Assembly (NCBI RefSeq): GCF_013911085.1
Contig: NZ_JACERN010000006.1
Location: 62,001 to 126,000 of the forward strand
Source: Aquitalea aquatica
GTDB lineage: Bacteria > Pseudomonadota > Gammaproteobacteria > Burkholderiales > Chromobacteriaceae
Length of the DNA stretch: 64,000 nt
Reading direction: 5' to 3'
Shown here: piece by piece, positions 37,904 to 45,600 of the stretch
Layout: every line of letters starts with the position of its first letter
Position numbering within the stretch: position 1 is the stretch's first letter
Position numbers and translations under genes: made by a program
Notes under the pieces: model-generated
Told to the model about the DNA's origin: nothing
Seen by the model: the letters and a program-made list of their open reading frames with translations, nothing else
Databases searched by the model: none

Positions 37904-37909
37904 TATAAT
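37904..37909 (+). promoter_or_regulatory. Candidate -10 box for mpl
   Basis: A perfect TATAAT 33 bp before the mpl ATG. The -35 region (around GAATTA at 37881) is poor. Confidence 0.45.
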
Positions 37910-37942
37910 AGCCCCCTCGCGGTCAACACAGCATTTACTGTC

Positions 37943-39328
37943 ATGCACATTCATATCCTGGGCATTTGCGGCACCTTCATGGGCGGCATTGCTGCCATTG
38001 CCAAGCAGGCCGGCCACACCGTTACCGGTTGTGATGCCAACGTCTATCCCCCGATGAGCACCCAACTGGAGGCCATGGGCATTACCCTGACCCAGGGTTT
38101 TGGTGCCGAGCAGCTAGAGCTGGGGGCTGATGTGTATGTGATAGGCAATGTGGTGACCCGTGGCAAAGAATTGATGGAAGCCATCCTCAATCGTGGCCTG
38201 CCCTATATCTCCGGGCCGCAGTGGCTGGCAGAGAATGTATTGCAGGACAAATGGGTGCTGGCGGTGGCCGGTACCCACGGCAAAACCACCACCAGTTCGA
38301 TGCTGGCGTGGATTCTGGAAGACGCCGGCCTGGCGCCGGGTTTCCTGATTGGCGGCATTCCGCAGAACTTTGGCGTATCGGCCCGCCTGCCCGGTGTGCC
38401 GGCGCAGGACCCGGCCAGCATCAGCCCCTTCTTTGTGATCGAGGCCGATGAATACGACACGGCATTCTTCGACAAGCGTTCCAAGTTTGTCCACTACCGC
38501 CCGCGCACCGCCATCCTGAACAATCTGGAATACGATCACGCTGATATTTTCCCTGATCTGGCAGCCATCGAAACCCAGTTCCACCATCTGGTACGCACCA
38601 TTCCGGCACAAGGCTTGATTGTCAGCAATGGCCGCGAAGCGAGCCTCACGCGGGTGCTGGAGCGTGGCTGCTGGACCCCGGTGGAAGCTTTCGGCGTGGC
38701 TACCGGTTGGCAGGCAGGCGAGCCGGATGCGGCGGGACACTTCGATGTATTGCTGGATGGCCAGCCGCAAGGCCGGGTGGAATGGACGCTGCTGGGCGAG
38801 CACAACCGCCTGAATGCGGTGGCTGCCATTGCTGCTGCCCGCCATGCTGGCGTGGCGGTACGCGATGCCATCGCCGCCCTGGCACGCTTTGACAATGTAA
38901 AACGCCGCATGGAAGTGCGCGGCACGGTGGCCGGCATCACCGTGTATGACGACTTTGCCCACCATCCCACCGCCATTGCCACCACGCTGGAGGGCTTGCG
39001 CCGCCATGTGGGCAGTGCACGCATTCTGGCGGTACTGGAACCACGCTCCAACACCATGAAGCTGGGCACGATGAAAGACGCCTTGCCCGGTTCGCTGGCA
39101 CTGGCCGACCGGGTGTTCTGCTCCGCTGCGGGCCTGAACTGGAGCCCGGCCGAGGCACTGCAGGGCATGGGCGACAAGGCGGAAACCTTCGACCAGCTGG
39201 ACACGCTGATCGCCGCCATTCTGGCCGAGGCCAAGACGGGCGACCATATCCTGGTGATGAGCAATGGCGGTTTCGGTGGCATCCATCAGAAACTGCTGGA
39301 TGGGCTGGCTGCCGCTCAGGCACACTGA
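37943..39328 (+). CDS. mpl: UDP-N-acetylmuramate:L-alanyl-gamma-D-glutamyl-meso-diaminopimelate ligase
   Basis: A 461-residue Mur-family ligase that attaches recycled murein tripeptide to UDP-MurNAc. The N-terminal Rossmann start IHILGICGTFMGGIAAIAKQAGH, the ATP loop VAGTHGKTTTSSML (near residue 110) and the Mur motifs GEHNRLNAVAA and YDDFAHHPTAI are present. The start IHILG and length distinguish it from MurC. The ATG at 37943 directly precedes the Rossmann fold; an upstream in-frame extension overlaps the promoter. Confidence 0.94.
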   Translation: MHIHILGICGTFMGGIAAIAKQAGHTVTGCDANVYPPMSTQLEAMGITLTQGFGAEQLELGADVYVIGNVVTRGKELMEAILNRGLPYISGPQWLAENVLQDKWVLAVAGTHGKTTTSSMLAWILEDAGLAPGFLIGGIPQNFGVSARLPGVPAQDPASISPFFVIEADEYDTAFFDKRSKFVHYRPRTAILNNLEYDHADIFPDLAAIETQFHHLVRTIPAQGLIVSNGREASLTRVLERGCWTPVEAFGVATGWQAGEPDAAGHFDVLLDGQPQGRVEWTLLGEHNRLNAVAAIAAARHAGVAVRDAIAALARFDNVKRRMEVRGTVAGITVYDDFAHHPTAIATTLEGLRRHVGSARILAVLEPRSNTMKLGTMKDALPGSLALADRVFCSAAGLNWSPAEALQGMGDKAETFDQLDTLIAAILAEAKTGDHILVMSNGGFGGIHQKLLDGLAAAQAH

Positions 39329-39354
39329 ACGCCCATCCCCGAAGAAAGCCCGCC

Positions 39355-39987
39355 ATGCCACAGTCCCTGCACTGGTTGACCTTTGCCCTGCTGGCGCTGG
39401 GCATGGTGCTGACACCCGGCCCTAATATGGCCTATCTCTTGTCGCGCTCCATCTGTCAGGGGCGGCGCGCCGGTCTGATTTCGCTGGCGGGTGTCGGGGC
39501 GGGCTTTCTCTGCTACATGCTGTGCGCCGCGCTAGGCATCAGCGCGCTGCTGCTGGCGGTGCCGCTGGCTTACGATGCGCTGCGGCTGGCCGGGGCGGGC
39601 TATCTCATGTATCTGGCGTGGCAGGCGCTCCGGCCGGGTGGCCGCTCGCCTTTCGAAGTCCGCCAGTTGGCCGCAGACAGCCCACGCAAGCTGTTTGCCA
39701 TGGGCATGCTGACCAATCTGCTGAACCCCAAGGTCGCCGTGATGTATCTGTCGTTGCTGCCGCAGTTCATCGATACCGCGCAAGGCAATGTGCTGAGCCA
39801 GTCGCTGTGGCTGGGCTTTACCCAGATTGCCATCAGCTTGCTGGTCAATGCGCTGCTGGTGTTGCTGGCTGGCAGCATGGCGCGCTTTCTTGGCGGCCGC
39901 CCGCTGTTTTTGCGCTTGCAGCGCTGGCTGATGGGCGGCGTGCTGGCGGTCATGGCCGTGCATCTGGCCCGCCAGGGCCGTAGCTGA
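39355..39987 (+). CDS. LysE/RhtB-family amino acid exporter
   Basis: A 210-residue inner-membrane protein with six hydrophobic segments. The family signature GMVLTPGPNMAYLLSRSICQGRRAGL lies at residues 16-41, and the LTNLLNPKVAVMYLSLLPQF motif near 120. Members export amino acids such as homoserine, threonine or lysine. The substrate cannot be read. It starts 26 bp after mpl and ends 6 bp before the convergent next gene. Confidence 0.88.
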   Translation: MPQSLHWLTFALLALGMVLTPGPNMAYLLSRSICQGRRAGLISLAGVGAGFLCYMLCAALGISALLLAVPLAYDALRLAGAGYLMYLAWQALRPGGRSPFEVRQLAADSPRKLFAMGMLTNLLNPKVAVMYLSLLPQFIDTAQGNVLSQSLWLGFTQIAISLLVNALLVLLAGSMARFLGGRPLFLRLQRWLMGGVLAVMAVHLARQGRS

Positions 39988-39993
39988 TCCGGT

Positions 39994-40929
39994 TCAGGCC
40001 TGGCGGTGGATCTGGTTGGCTCCGGCTATCCGCGCCAGGCTCAGTGCGCCCTGCAGGCGGTCCAGCATGGCATTGGGCGAGTTTTCTTCCAGCCGCAGCG
40101 CACTGATGCCGATGCAGGCCTGAGCCTTTTCTTCCTGCCCCTGATGGATATAGGTGAGCTGCCCCAGTGAGTGCAGCAGCCTGCGGCCCAGTTCGTGAGC
40201 GCCTTCCAGGCTGGTATTGGGCATCAATACCAGAAAAACATCATCTTCCTGCCGTGCCACTTGATCGCTGTCGCGCGTGCTCTGTACGCACAGGCTGCCA
40301 GCCAGCCGCAGCAGATGGCGTCGTGCCGAGCCATTGTCCTGTTGTGGAATCAGCTGCGGGATATTGATCAGCTGTACCGCCATGCCTGACAGGTCCCCAC
40401 CATAGCGGCGGATGCGCCCGGTTTCGGCATGGGCTCCGCTCAGTAGTTGCGGCATGCCCACCACGCCGGTGAGCTGGTCGTCATCGTGGTTGGTCTGTTG
40501 TTCGTGCTTCATGCTTTTCACCAGATTGAGCGAGCGTTCGACTAGTTGGTGTTCGAAATTGAGCAATTGGCTCATCATCTGGCTTTCGGTGCGGTCACTA
40601 AAGCTGATCACCAGCGTGGTGCTGTCATCCAGCATCACTTCCCGCAGCGATAGCTGAACCTCGAAATGGCGGCCGGTGGCGGTTTTCAGTTGTAGCCGCC
40701 GGTTATAGACCATGCTGTTGCTGGCCAGTAAGGCCTTGAGTTCGGCGGCGTCGGCCGGGTGTTGCAGATACTGCCCGAAATCGCGGCCCAGTAATTCGTC
40801 GTGCGGGGTGGCCAGCAGGATGGCCGCCAGCTGATTGGCGCTGATGATGCGGCCGCTGGCAGGCTGTGCCAACAGCAGGGCACCCTGTACGGTATCGATC
40901 AGCGACTGGAATGAGGGGAAGCTGGCCAT
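39994..40929 (-). CDS. PAS domain protein with degenerate GGDEF domain
   Basis: A 311-residue cytosolic protein. The N-terminal PAS fold (about residues 8-115, LLAQPASGRIISANQLAA and ISFSDRT) is joined by a helix to a GGDEF-like domain (about 148-305). The domain opens with DQLTGVVGMPQL (normally D.LTGLPNR), but the catalytic loop at 227-232 reads QEDDVF instead of GGDEF, so diguanylate cyclase activity is unlikely. It could be a GTP or c-di-GMP sensor. The gene follows a probable tPilZ gene in the same direction. Confidence 0.8.
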   Translation of the reverse strand: MASFPSFQSLIDTVQGALLLAQPASGRIISANQLAAILLATPHDELLGRDFGQYLQHPADAAELKALLASNSMVYNRRLQLKTATGRHFEVQLSLREVMLDDSTTLVISFSDRTESQMMSQLLNFEHQLVERSLNLVKSMKHEQQTNHDDDQLTGVVGMPQLLSGAHAETGRIRRYGGDLSGMAVQLINIPQLIPQQDNGSARRHLLRLAGSLCVQSTRDSDQVARQEDDVFLVLMPNTSLEGAHELGRRLLHSLGQLTYIHQGQEEKAQACIGISALRLEENSPNAMLDRLQGALSLARIAGANQIHRQA

Positions 40930-41033
40930 GGGGCATACCTAGACTAAATGGCAGTTGAGTGCCTGATATTTTCAGTCTAAGCCAGCAGGCGGAGGATTTC
41001 ACCTGTAGGCGGCAGCCAGTGATGGGCGGGGTG

Positions 41034-41546
41034 TCAGCGCTCCAGGATGGCGCGGCGGTGGCGGCGGAAAACCCAGCGCTCCCACAGTGGGCCGGTTTGC
41101 TCGTCCGCTGGCAGCTGCAGGCGGGCGGTAATGGCATAGGCTTCGTCCGGCGTCGGACATTGGGCTTCGATACGCGCGGCCATGAACAGCATTAGCGCTG
41201 AATCCGCATTGGGCGACAGCGCAATCTGCACGGTGTCACCCACCCGCCACGGGTGGTCGGACAGCCAGGCTATGCTGTCCAGCCCCAGCCGGCAGCGGGT
41301 CAGTGGCGGGCGGTCCGGGTGATGTCCGAGCAAGGAGATTTCCAGCGCCAGATCCAGCTTGGCTTCCAGCCGTACCAGCATCGGGTCGGGTTCTTCCGGT
41401 GTTTCGCTGGGCGCGGCCAGCACCCGCAGCGCCAGCCGGGTTTCGCGCTGACGCGCTGGGGAGCATTGCTCTTCGCTGAGCAAGTGCACGCTCAGCGGCA
41501 ACATGGCATCGAAACTGGCACTGTCCAGCGGTGGTAGCGGGCTCAT
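41034..41546 (-). CDS. Probable tPilZ (atypical PilZ) cyclic-di-GMP-related protein
   Basis: A 170-residue protein. The pattern VRLEAKLDLALEISLL followed by a strand-rich region (GLDSIAWLSDHPWRVGDTVQIAL, MFMAARIEAQ, AITARLQLP) resembles the tetrameric atypical PilZ family known from Xanthomonas. Classical PilZ RxxxR and D/NxSxxG motifs are absent, as in tPilZ. It lies between serB (23 bp) and the degenerate GGDEF protein (104 bp), which supports a link to cyclic-di-GMP signalling. The family call is from pattern memory. Confidence 0.6.
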   Translation of the reverse strand: MSPLPPLDSASFDAMLPLSVHLLSEEQCSPARQRETRLALRVLAAPSETPEEPDPMLVRLEAKLDLALEISLLGHHPDRPPLTRCRLGLDSIAWLSDHPWRVGDTVQIALSPNADSALMLFMAARIEAQCPTPDEAYAITARLQLPADEQTGPLWERWVFRRHRRAILER

Positions 41547-41569
41547 GACGCTCTCCTTGGAATGGACTA

Positions 41570-42412
41570 TCAGGCGAACAGTCTGCTGACGCCATCCAGC
41601 CCCATGACATTGATGGCCACATCGGTCTGGGCCTGCACCACCGGCTTGGCTCGGTAGGCGATACCCACGCCGGCCTCTCCCAGCATCAGCAGGTCGTTGG
41701 CACCATCACCCATGGCGATGACCTGGTCTGGGCGCAAGCCCAGTTGTTCGCGTTTTTCAATCAGCAGGCGTTGCTTGGCGGCGGCATCGACGATGTCACC
41801 CACCACGCGGCCGGTCAGCTTGCCGTCCACCACTTCCAGCTGGTTGGCATAGGCGTAGTCCAGCCCCAGCTCCTGCTTGAGTTTTTCGGTAAAGAAGGTG
41901 AAACCGCCGGAAACCAGCATGAAGCGGATGCCGTGCTGCTTGCATGCAGCCAGTAGCTGCTCGGCGCCGGGGCTCAGTTGCAGGCGTTCTTTATAGACCT
42001 TTTCCAGTGCACTTTCCGGCAGGCCGGCCAGCAGGCTCACCCGTTCGCGAAGTGAGGCGGAGAAGTCCAGTTCGCCGCGCATCGAGCGTTCGGTAATGGC
42101 GGCCACCTGGGGCTTGATGCCCTGCATGTCGGCGATTTCGTCGATGCACTCGATGGTGATCAGCGTGGAGTCCATATCGGACACCAACAGGCCGAAGTTG
42201 GCCAGCTGCAGGCTGCTGTCGACAAAAGCGAAGTCGTAGCCCAGTGCCTGGCAGCAGGCGCTGATGGCATCACGGCTGGCCGGGTCGGCCTGTTCCAGCC
42301 GGGCAGATTCCAGCGAGGATTGGTTGATGCTGCTGGCACCGGCTAGCGCGGCCAGTTCCTGCAATTCCTTGCTGTCGAGACGGGGGGACTGGATGACGAG
42401 GGTAAGAGGCAT
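41570..42412 (-). CDS. serB: Phosphoserine phosphatase
   Basis: A 280-residue HAD enzyme for the final step of serine synthesis. The nucleophile motif is VSDMDSTLI (near residue 80), followed by MLVSGGFTFF and the last metal motif AMGDGANDLLML. The N-terminal 70 residues are an ACT-like region. It is likely the first gene of a three-gene unit with the tPilZ-like and PAS-GGDEF genes. Confidence 0.95.
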   Translation of the reverse strand: MPLTLVIQSPRLDSKELQELAALAGASSINQSSLESARLEQADPASRDAISACCQALGYDFAFVDSSLQLANFGLLVSDMDSTLITIECIDEIADMQGIKPQVAAITERSMRGELDFSASLRERVSLLAGLPESALEKVYKERLQLSPGAEQLLAACKQHGIRFMLVSGGFTFFTEKLKQELGLDYAYANQLEVVDGKLTGRVVGDIVDAAAKQRLLIEKREQLGLRPDQVIAMGDGANDLLMLGEAGVGIAYRAKPVVQAQTDVAINVMGLDGVSRLFA

Positions 42413-42535
42413 GGGCGGGCGGATGTGGAGTTGGGCAATACGCCATTATGCCACTGCCGGGCAGTCTGCCGGAATGTCCGTGTGCGGGAGCCGGCCGGCG
42501 TGCTGTCTGCGGCGCGCCGGGCCTGCCCGCAGGCT

Positions 42536-43003
42536 TCAGGCCGGCTGGCGGTGTTTGCCGCGCCAGCTGCGCCAGGCCGCATCCAGCGACAGGCCACCGG
42601 GGCCGAAGGCAAACAGCGCCAGCAGCAGCATGCCCCAGTAGTAGTGGAACTGGCGGGTGATGTCGGTGAGGCCGGGGTAGCTGATGACGGCCATCAGGTT
42701 GACCACGAACAGCCCGGCGGCGGCAAAGCGGCCAAACAGGCCGGCAACCAGCAGGCTGGAAAACACCGTTTCGCCAAAGGTACCCACCAGTGCCGCCAGT
42801 ACCGGCGGCAGCAGCGGCACATGATATTCCTCAGTAAACAGCAAGACCGTGGTATCCCAGTCGTCCAGCTTGGTAAGGCCAGACTTGAAAAATACATTTG
42901 CTACCCACAGCCGGAACAGCAGCAGCACCAGCGGGCGGGCAGCGTGACTGGCTTGGTCGAACAGCCGCTGCAGCGGCAGCAGTTTTTGTCTGAGAACTTG
43001 CAT
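42536..43003 (-). CDS. DoxX-family membrane protein, fifth gene of the bufferin operon
   Basis: A 155-residue inner-membrane protein with four hydrophobic segments. The DoxX motifs RLWVANVFFKSGLTKLDDWD and GTFGETVFSSLLVAGLFGRFAAAGL are clear. DoxX proteins are commonly found with DUF692/DUF2063 genes, where a redox or membrane role in the maturation or use of the peptide is suspected. The start at 43003 is chosen because the DoxX fold begins there; 94 extra in-frame codons run into the DUF2063 gene. The gene is 70 bp after it. Confidence 0.85.
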   Translation of the reverse strand: MQVLRQKLLPLQRLFDQASHAARPLVLLLFRLWVANVFFKSGLTKLDDWDTTVLLFTEEYHVPLLPPVLAALVGTFGETVFSSLLVAGLFGRFAAAGLFVVNLMAVISYPGLTDITRQFHYYWGMLLLALFAFGPGGLSLDAAWRSWRGKHRQPA

Positions 43004-43073
43004 GGTCGGTCTCCCGTGGTGTGGGCAAGCCGCGCCCCTCCGCCATGGTGGCGGATGGTGGACAAGCCTGGTC

Positions 43074-43823
43074 TTAGAGTTGGTAGTGGCTGAGCAGGCC
43101 GTCGGCGAATAACAGCGCCAGTCCGGCTTGCAGGTCGAAATCGTCTTGTGCGGCCAAGGCCAGCCCGGCAGCCTCGCCCAGCGGCAAACCATCCTGCAAG
43201 GCCAGTAGCAAGGCGGCCATGCCGGCAGCTTGTGCCTGTACGCTGACCTTGCCGGCGTGGCGGCTGACCAGTGCCTGCTCGCCACCGGCTGCCAGGTCTA
43301 CATTCAGCGTCTGGCCGGGCTGGTGTCCCTGCCAGATGGAAACCACCGGCCAGGAGGATGACAGTGCCCGGCTGCTGTCAGTCAGGCTGAAGCGCAGCTG
43401 GCTGAATTGTTCCGGGTCGATGCTGCTTAGTGTGGCGGCGGCCAGCGGGGTCTGGTCGATGGCGTAATAGCTGCGGTGTACTGCCCATTCCAGCTGGGCG
43501 ACATCCGCCAGATAAGGCAGTGTCTGTACCGGCGGGAAGTCCCGCAGGAAGTCGCCAAAACTGCCGCCATAGCGATGCAGATTGCCACTGTATGAGGCGT
43601 ACTGCTTGCTGTATTCACGCGCCAGCCCGGTCATGAATTCTTCACCGACGATCTGTCTGGTCACCGGGTAAATCATGTTCAGGGTTTCGATCAGGCCGAC
43701 GCGGTAGTTGTTGCGGTAGACCGCCAGCCCAGCAGGGTTCAGGCCCAGTGCGGCATCGGCCAGTTGCTCCTGTCGGGCAATCAATTCCAGCAGCTCTGCC
43801 TGCCAGCGTACTTCAGGCGTCAT
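43074..43823 (-). CDS. bufC: DUF2063 partner protein of the MNIO enzyme (BufC-type)
   Basis: A 249-residue protein. The N-terminal DUF2063 helical domain contains LIARQEQLADAAL and AVYRNNYRVGLIETLNMIYPVTRQIVGEEFM, and continues to about residue 95 with YGGSFGDFLRDF. The C-terminal half is a mixed domain. In bufferin and HvfABC systems the DUF2063 protein forms the complex with the DUF692 oxidase that recognises the precursor. The start overlaps the bufB 3' end by 11 bp, implying translational coupling. Start ATG 43823 is the first codon with family similarity. Confidence 0.85.
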   Translation of the reverse strand: MTPEVRWQAELLELIARQEQLADAALGLNPAGLAVYRNNYRVGLIETLNMIYPVTRQIVGEEFMTGLAREYSKQYASYSGNLHRYGGSFGDFLRDFPPVQTLPYLADVAQLEWAVHRSYYAIDQTPLAAATLSSIDPEQFSQLRFSLTDSSRALSSSWPVVSIWQGHQPGQTLNVDLAAGGEQALVSRHAGKVSVQAQAAGMAALLLALQDGLPLGEAAGLALAAQDDFDLQAGLALLFADGLLSHYQL

Positions 43824-44643
43824 GGCGTGCTCCTTGTAGGATGGCATCGGCCTTGGCGGCTTCGGCCTGCAGCGTGTCCAGCGGTGGAATATCCAGATCC
43901 CATTCAATCAGGGTCGGGCGCGGGCCAATGCTGGCGATGACCTGGGCGTATAGCTGCCACACGCCGGGGTGTACTGGCTGGCTGTGGGTGTCTACCAGCA
44001 TGCCTTCTCCCTCGCTATAGCCGGCCAGATGGATTTCGCCAATCGCCGTAGCAGGTAGCGCAGAGAGTACGGCTTGCACATCCGTCCCCAGGTTGATGCC
44101 GTTGACGTAGAGGTTGTTGACGTCCAGCAGCAGGCCGCAGCCGGTGCGCGCCACCAGTTCGGCCAGAAACTCGCCTTCGTTCATCTCGTTGCCGGGAAAT
44201 TCCACATAGCTGGACAGGTTTTCCAGCAGGATGCGCCGCCCGAGTGCCTGCTGGGTTTCATCCACATGACTGGCAATCACCGCCAGCGAGGCCATGGTGT
44301 AGGGAATGGGCAGCAGATCGTTCACATAGCGCTGGGCGCTGTGGTTGAACGACAGGTGTTCGGACACCGCCGGCGGATCGATGGCGTCCACCAGCCGCTT
44401 GAGGGCTGCCAGATGCTCTCCATCCGGGCGCACCAGCGAACCCAGACCCAGTCCCACGCCGTGTAGCGACAGCGGATAGTGGCTGGCCACCCGCTGCAGC
44501 ATGGCCAGCGGCATGCCGCCATCAAAAAAGTTTTCGCTGTGCACTTCCACCCAGCCTAGCGGCGGCAGGGTATCCAGTACCTGACGATAGTGGGGCGCAC
44601 GCAGGCCGATGCCGGCGACAGCGGGAAGAGAGGACGGAGTCAT
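43813..44643 (-). CDS. bufB: DUF692 multinuclear non-heme iron oxidase (BufB-type)
   Basis: A 276-residue TIM-barrel enzyme of the DUF692 (MNIO) family, which modifies cysteines of small peptides to thiooxazole-type rings. The MNIO landmarks are all visible: GIGLRAPHY at the start, EVHSENFF with metal-binding His/Glu, LHGVGLGLGS, SEHLSF, LLENLSSYVEF, LLLDVNNLYVN and EIHLAGYSEG. The final LIEWDLDIPPL is usual. It follows two DUF2282 precursor genes. ATG 44643 is preferred; a TTG 18 codons upstream is open. Confidence 0.92.
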   Translation of the reverse strand: MTPSSLPAVAGIGLRAPHYRQVLDTLPPLGWVEVHSENFFDGGMPLAMLQRVASHYPLSLHGVGLGLGSLVRPDGEHLAALKRLVDAIDPPAVSEHLSFNHSAQRYVNDLLPIPYTMASLAVIASHVDETQQALGRRILLENLSSYVEFPGNEMNEGEFLAELVARTGCGLLLDVNNLYVNGINLGTDVQAVLSALPATAIGEIHLAGYSEGEGMLVDTHSQPVHPGVWQLYAQVIASIGPRPTLIEWDLDIPPLDTLQAEAAKADAILQGARHDA

Positions 44644-44676
44644 GACCAGGTTTACCGGGAGGGAGAGGGGGAGGTG

Positions 44677-44698
44677 GTTGCCGGCAGTGACCGGCAAC
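44677..44698 (-). terminator. Hairpin between precursor gene and bufB
   Basis: GTTGCCGG (44677-44684) and CCGGCAAC (44691-44698) form a perfect 8-bp stem with a 6-nt loop just after the second precursor gene. No T run follows on the minus strand. It may protect or attenuate the message, giving more precursor than enzyme. Confidence 0.55.
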
Positions 44699-44712
44699 CA
44701 TGCCGGGGCGGA

Positions 44713-44967
44713 TTACTTGGCCAGTTTGCCGCCCATTTTTTCACAACTGCCCTTGGCGACGTATTTCCAGTCGCCCGGGTCCTTGTCCTTGGTGGCCTGA
44801 CCGGCGCAGGAGTGGCTGCCATTGGCGGCGGCGCAGTCGTTCTTGCCGGCCTGGGCGATGCCGAAGCATTTTTCCTTTTCTGCCGCGGCGGCTGGGGTGG
44901 CGCTGAGTGCACCCATGGCGACAACGGTGCCGAGGGCGGAGGCGAGCAGGGCTTTGGATACATTCAT
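44713..44967 (-). CDS. bufA: DUF2282 bufferin precursor peptide 2 (BufA1-type)
   Basis: An 84-residue exported peptide with a signal peptide (residues 1-29, ending AAAA before EKEKC). The mature part has four cysteines at 34, 45, 54 and 75, with the family pattern [26 protein letters not shown] and [12 protein letters not shown]2282 peptides are the substrates of DUF692 oxidases; modified cysteines bind copper in the periplasm. It is a close paralogue of the gene 111 bp upstream, with the same cysteine spacing. AAGGAG precedes the ATG. Confidence 0.9.
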   Translation of the reverse strand: MNVSKALLASALGTVVAMGALSATPAAAAEKEKCFGIAQAGKNDCAAANGSHSCAGQATKDKDPGDWKYVAKGSCEKMGGKLAK

Positions 44968-45078
44968 GGTGATTCTCCTTGGGTGGGCAAGTTCAAGCGG
45001 GTTTTATAGTGGGGGCGCTGCGCCGGATCAGGCAGCCCGGTGGGCCACCCGACAGGCGTGCTGTTAACGATAGACTGT

Positions 45079-45345
45079 TTATTGTTTCATTGGTGCCATG
45101 GTCATGCCACCCATCTTTTCACAGCTGCCTTTGGCAACCAGCTTCCAGTCGCCGGGGTCCTTGTCCATCTTGGCCTGGCCTTTACAGCCATGCGCACCAG
45201 TGGCGGATGCACAGTCGTTCATGCCGGCCATGGCCACGCCATAGCATTTTTCCTGTTCTGCGGCCTGGGCCGGTACGGCAGTCAGAGCTGCCAGGCTAAC
45301 GACAGCACCGAGGGCGGAAGCAAGCAAGGTTTTGGAAGCGTTCAT
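45079..45345 (-). CDS. bufA: DUF2282 bufferin precursor peptide 1 (BufA1-type)
   Basis: An 88-residue exported peptide and first gene of the operon. Signal peptide residues 1-28 end in AQA before AEQEKC. Cysteines are at 34, 45, 54 and 75, identical in position to its neighbour. The C-terminal tail is longer and Met-rich (MTMAPM, plus other Met residues), which could add copper-binding ligands. The ATG follows AGGAG. It is read from one or both ECF-type promoters upstream. Confidence 0.9.
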   Translation of the reverse strand: MNASKTLLASALGAVVSLAALTAVPAQAAEQEKCYGVAMAGMNDCASATGAHGCKGQAKMDKDPGDWKLVAKGSCEKMGGMTMAPMKQ

Positions 45346-45393
45346 GTCAATCTCCTGTCGGGGGTAAGCGGCAAGTGCCGGGTTTCAGGAGTC

Positions 45394-45420
45394 AGTCGCG
45401 TGGGCCGGGGCTTTCTTACA
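45394..45420 (-). promoter_or_regulatory. ECF-sigma-like promoter 1 of the bufferin operon
   Basis: On the minus strand TGTAAGAA (45420-45413), a 14-bp spacer and CGACT (45398-45394) resemble -35 and -10 boxes of ECF sigma factors. The -10 lies 49 bp before the first precursor ATG. An exact copy of both boxes with the same spacing lies 139 bp upstream. Confidence 0.6.
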
Positions 45421-45532
45421 CATCAGCAGAAAATATTTTGAAATTATTTGCATTTCGCTGCTATTGGCTGCTGTTGCAAAAAATTCAACGATGTTTTCCG
45501 CAAGCCTGCTGCGTGACCGTCTCTGCAGCATA

Positions 45533-45559
45533 AGTCGGCTTTACTGTCGGCTTCTTACA
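45533..45559 (-). promoter_or_regulatory. ECF-sigma-like promoter 2 of the bufferin operon
   Basis: TGTAAGAA (45559-45552), 14 bp, then CGACT (45537-45533) on the minus strand. Both boxes and spacing are identical to promoter 1 while the spacer differs, which argues for selection. It sits directly after the queE terminator. A transcript from here would have a leader of nearly 190 nt. Confidence 0.5.
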
Positions 45560-45568
45560 ATGACAGGC

Positions 45569-45596
45569 AAAAAAAATCGGGCGACCAGGCGCCCGA
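45569..45596 (-). terminator. Intrinsic terminator of the queCDE operon
   Basis: TCGGGCG (45577-45583) pairs with CGCCCGA (45590-45596); on the minus strand the stem is followed by eight T residues. Confidence 0.92.
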
Positions 45597-45600
45597 CGGT

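Noticed and set aside
42425-43093. A 222-codon plus-strand frame opposite the DoxX gene
   Set aside because: Gln-rich shadow of the minus-strand gene, which has clear DoxX motifs and operon context.
45383-45451. A 22-codon minus-strand frame inside the bufferin promoter region (MQIISKYF...)
   Set aside because: It overlaps promoter 1 and has no ribosome-binding site; it could only be translated from promoter 2. Not enough to call a gene.
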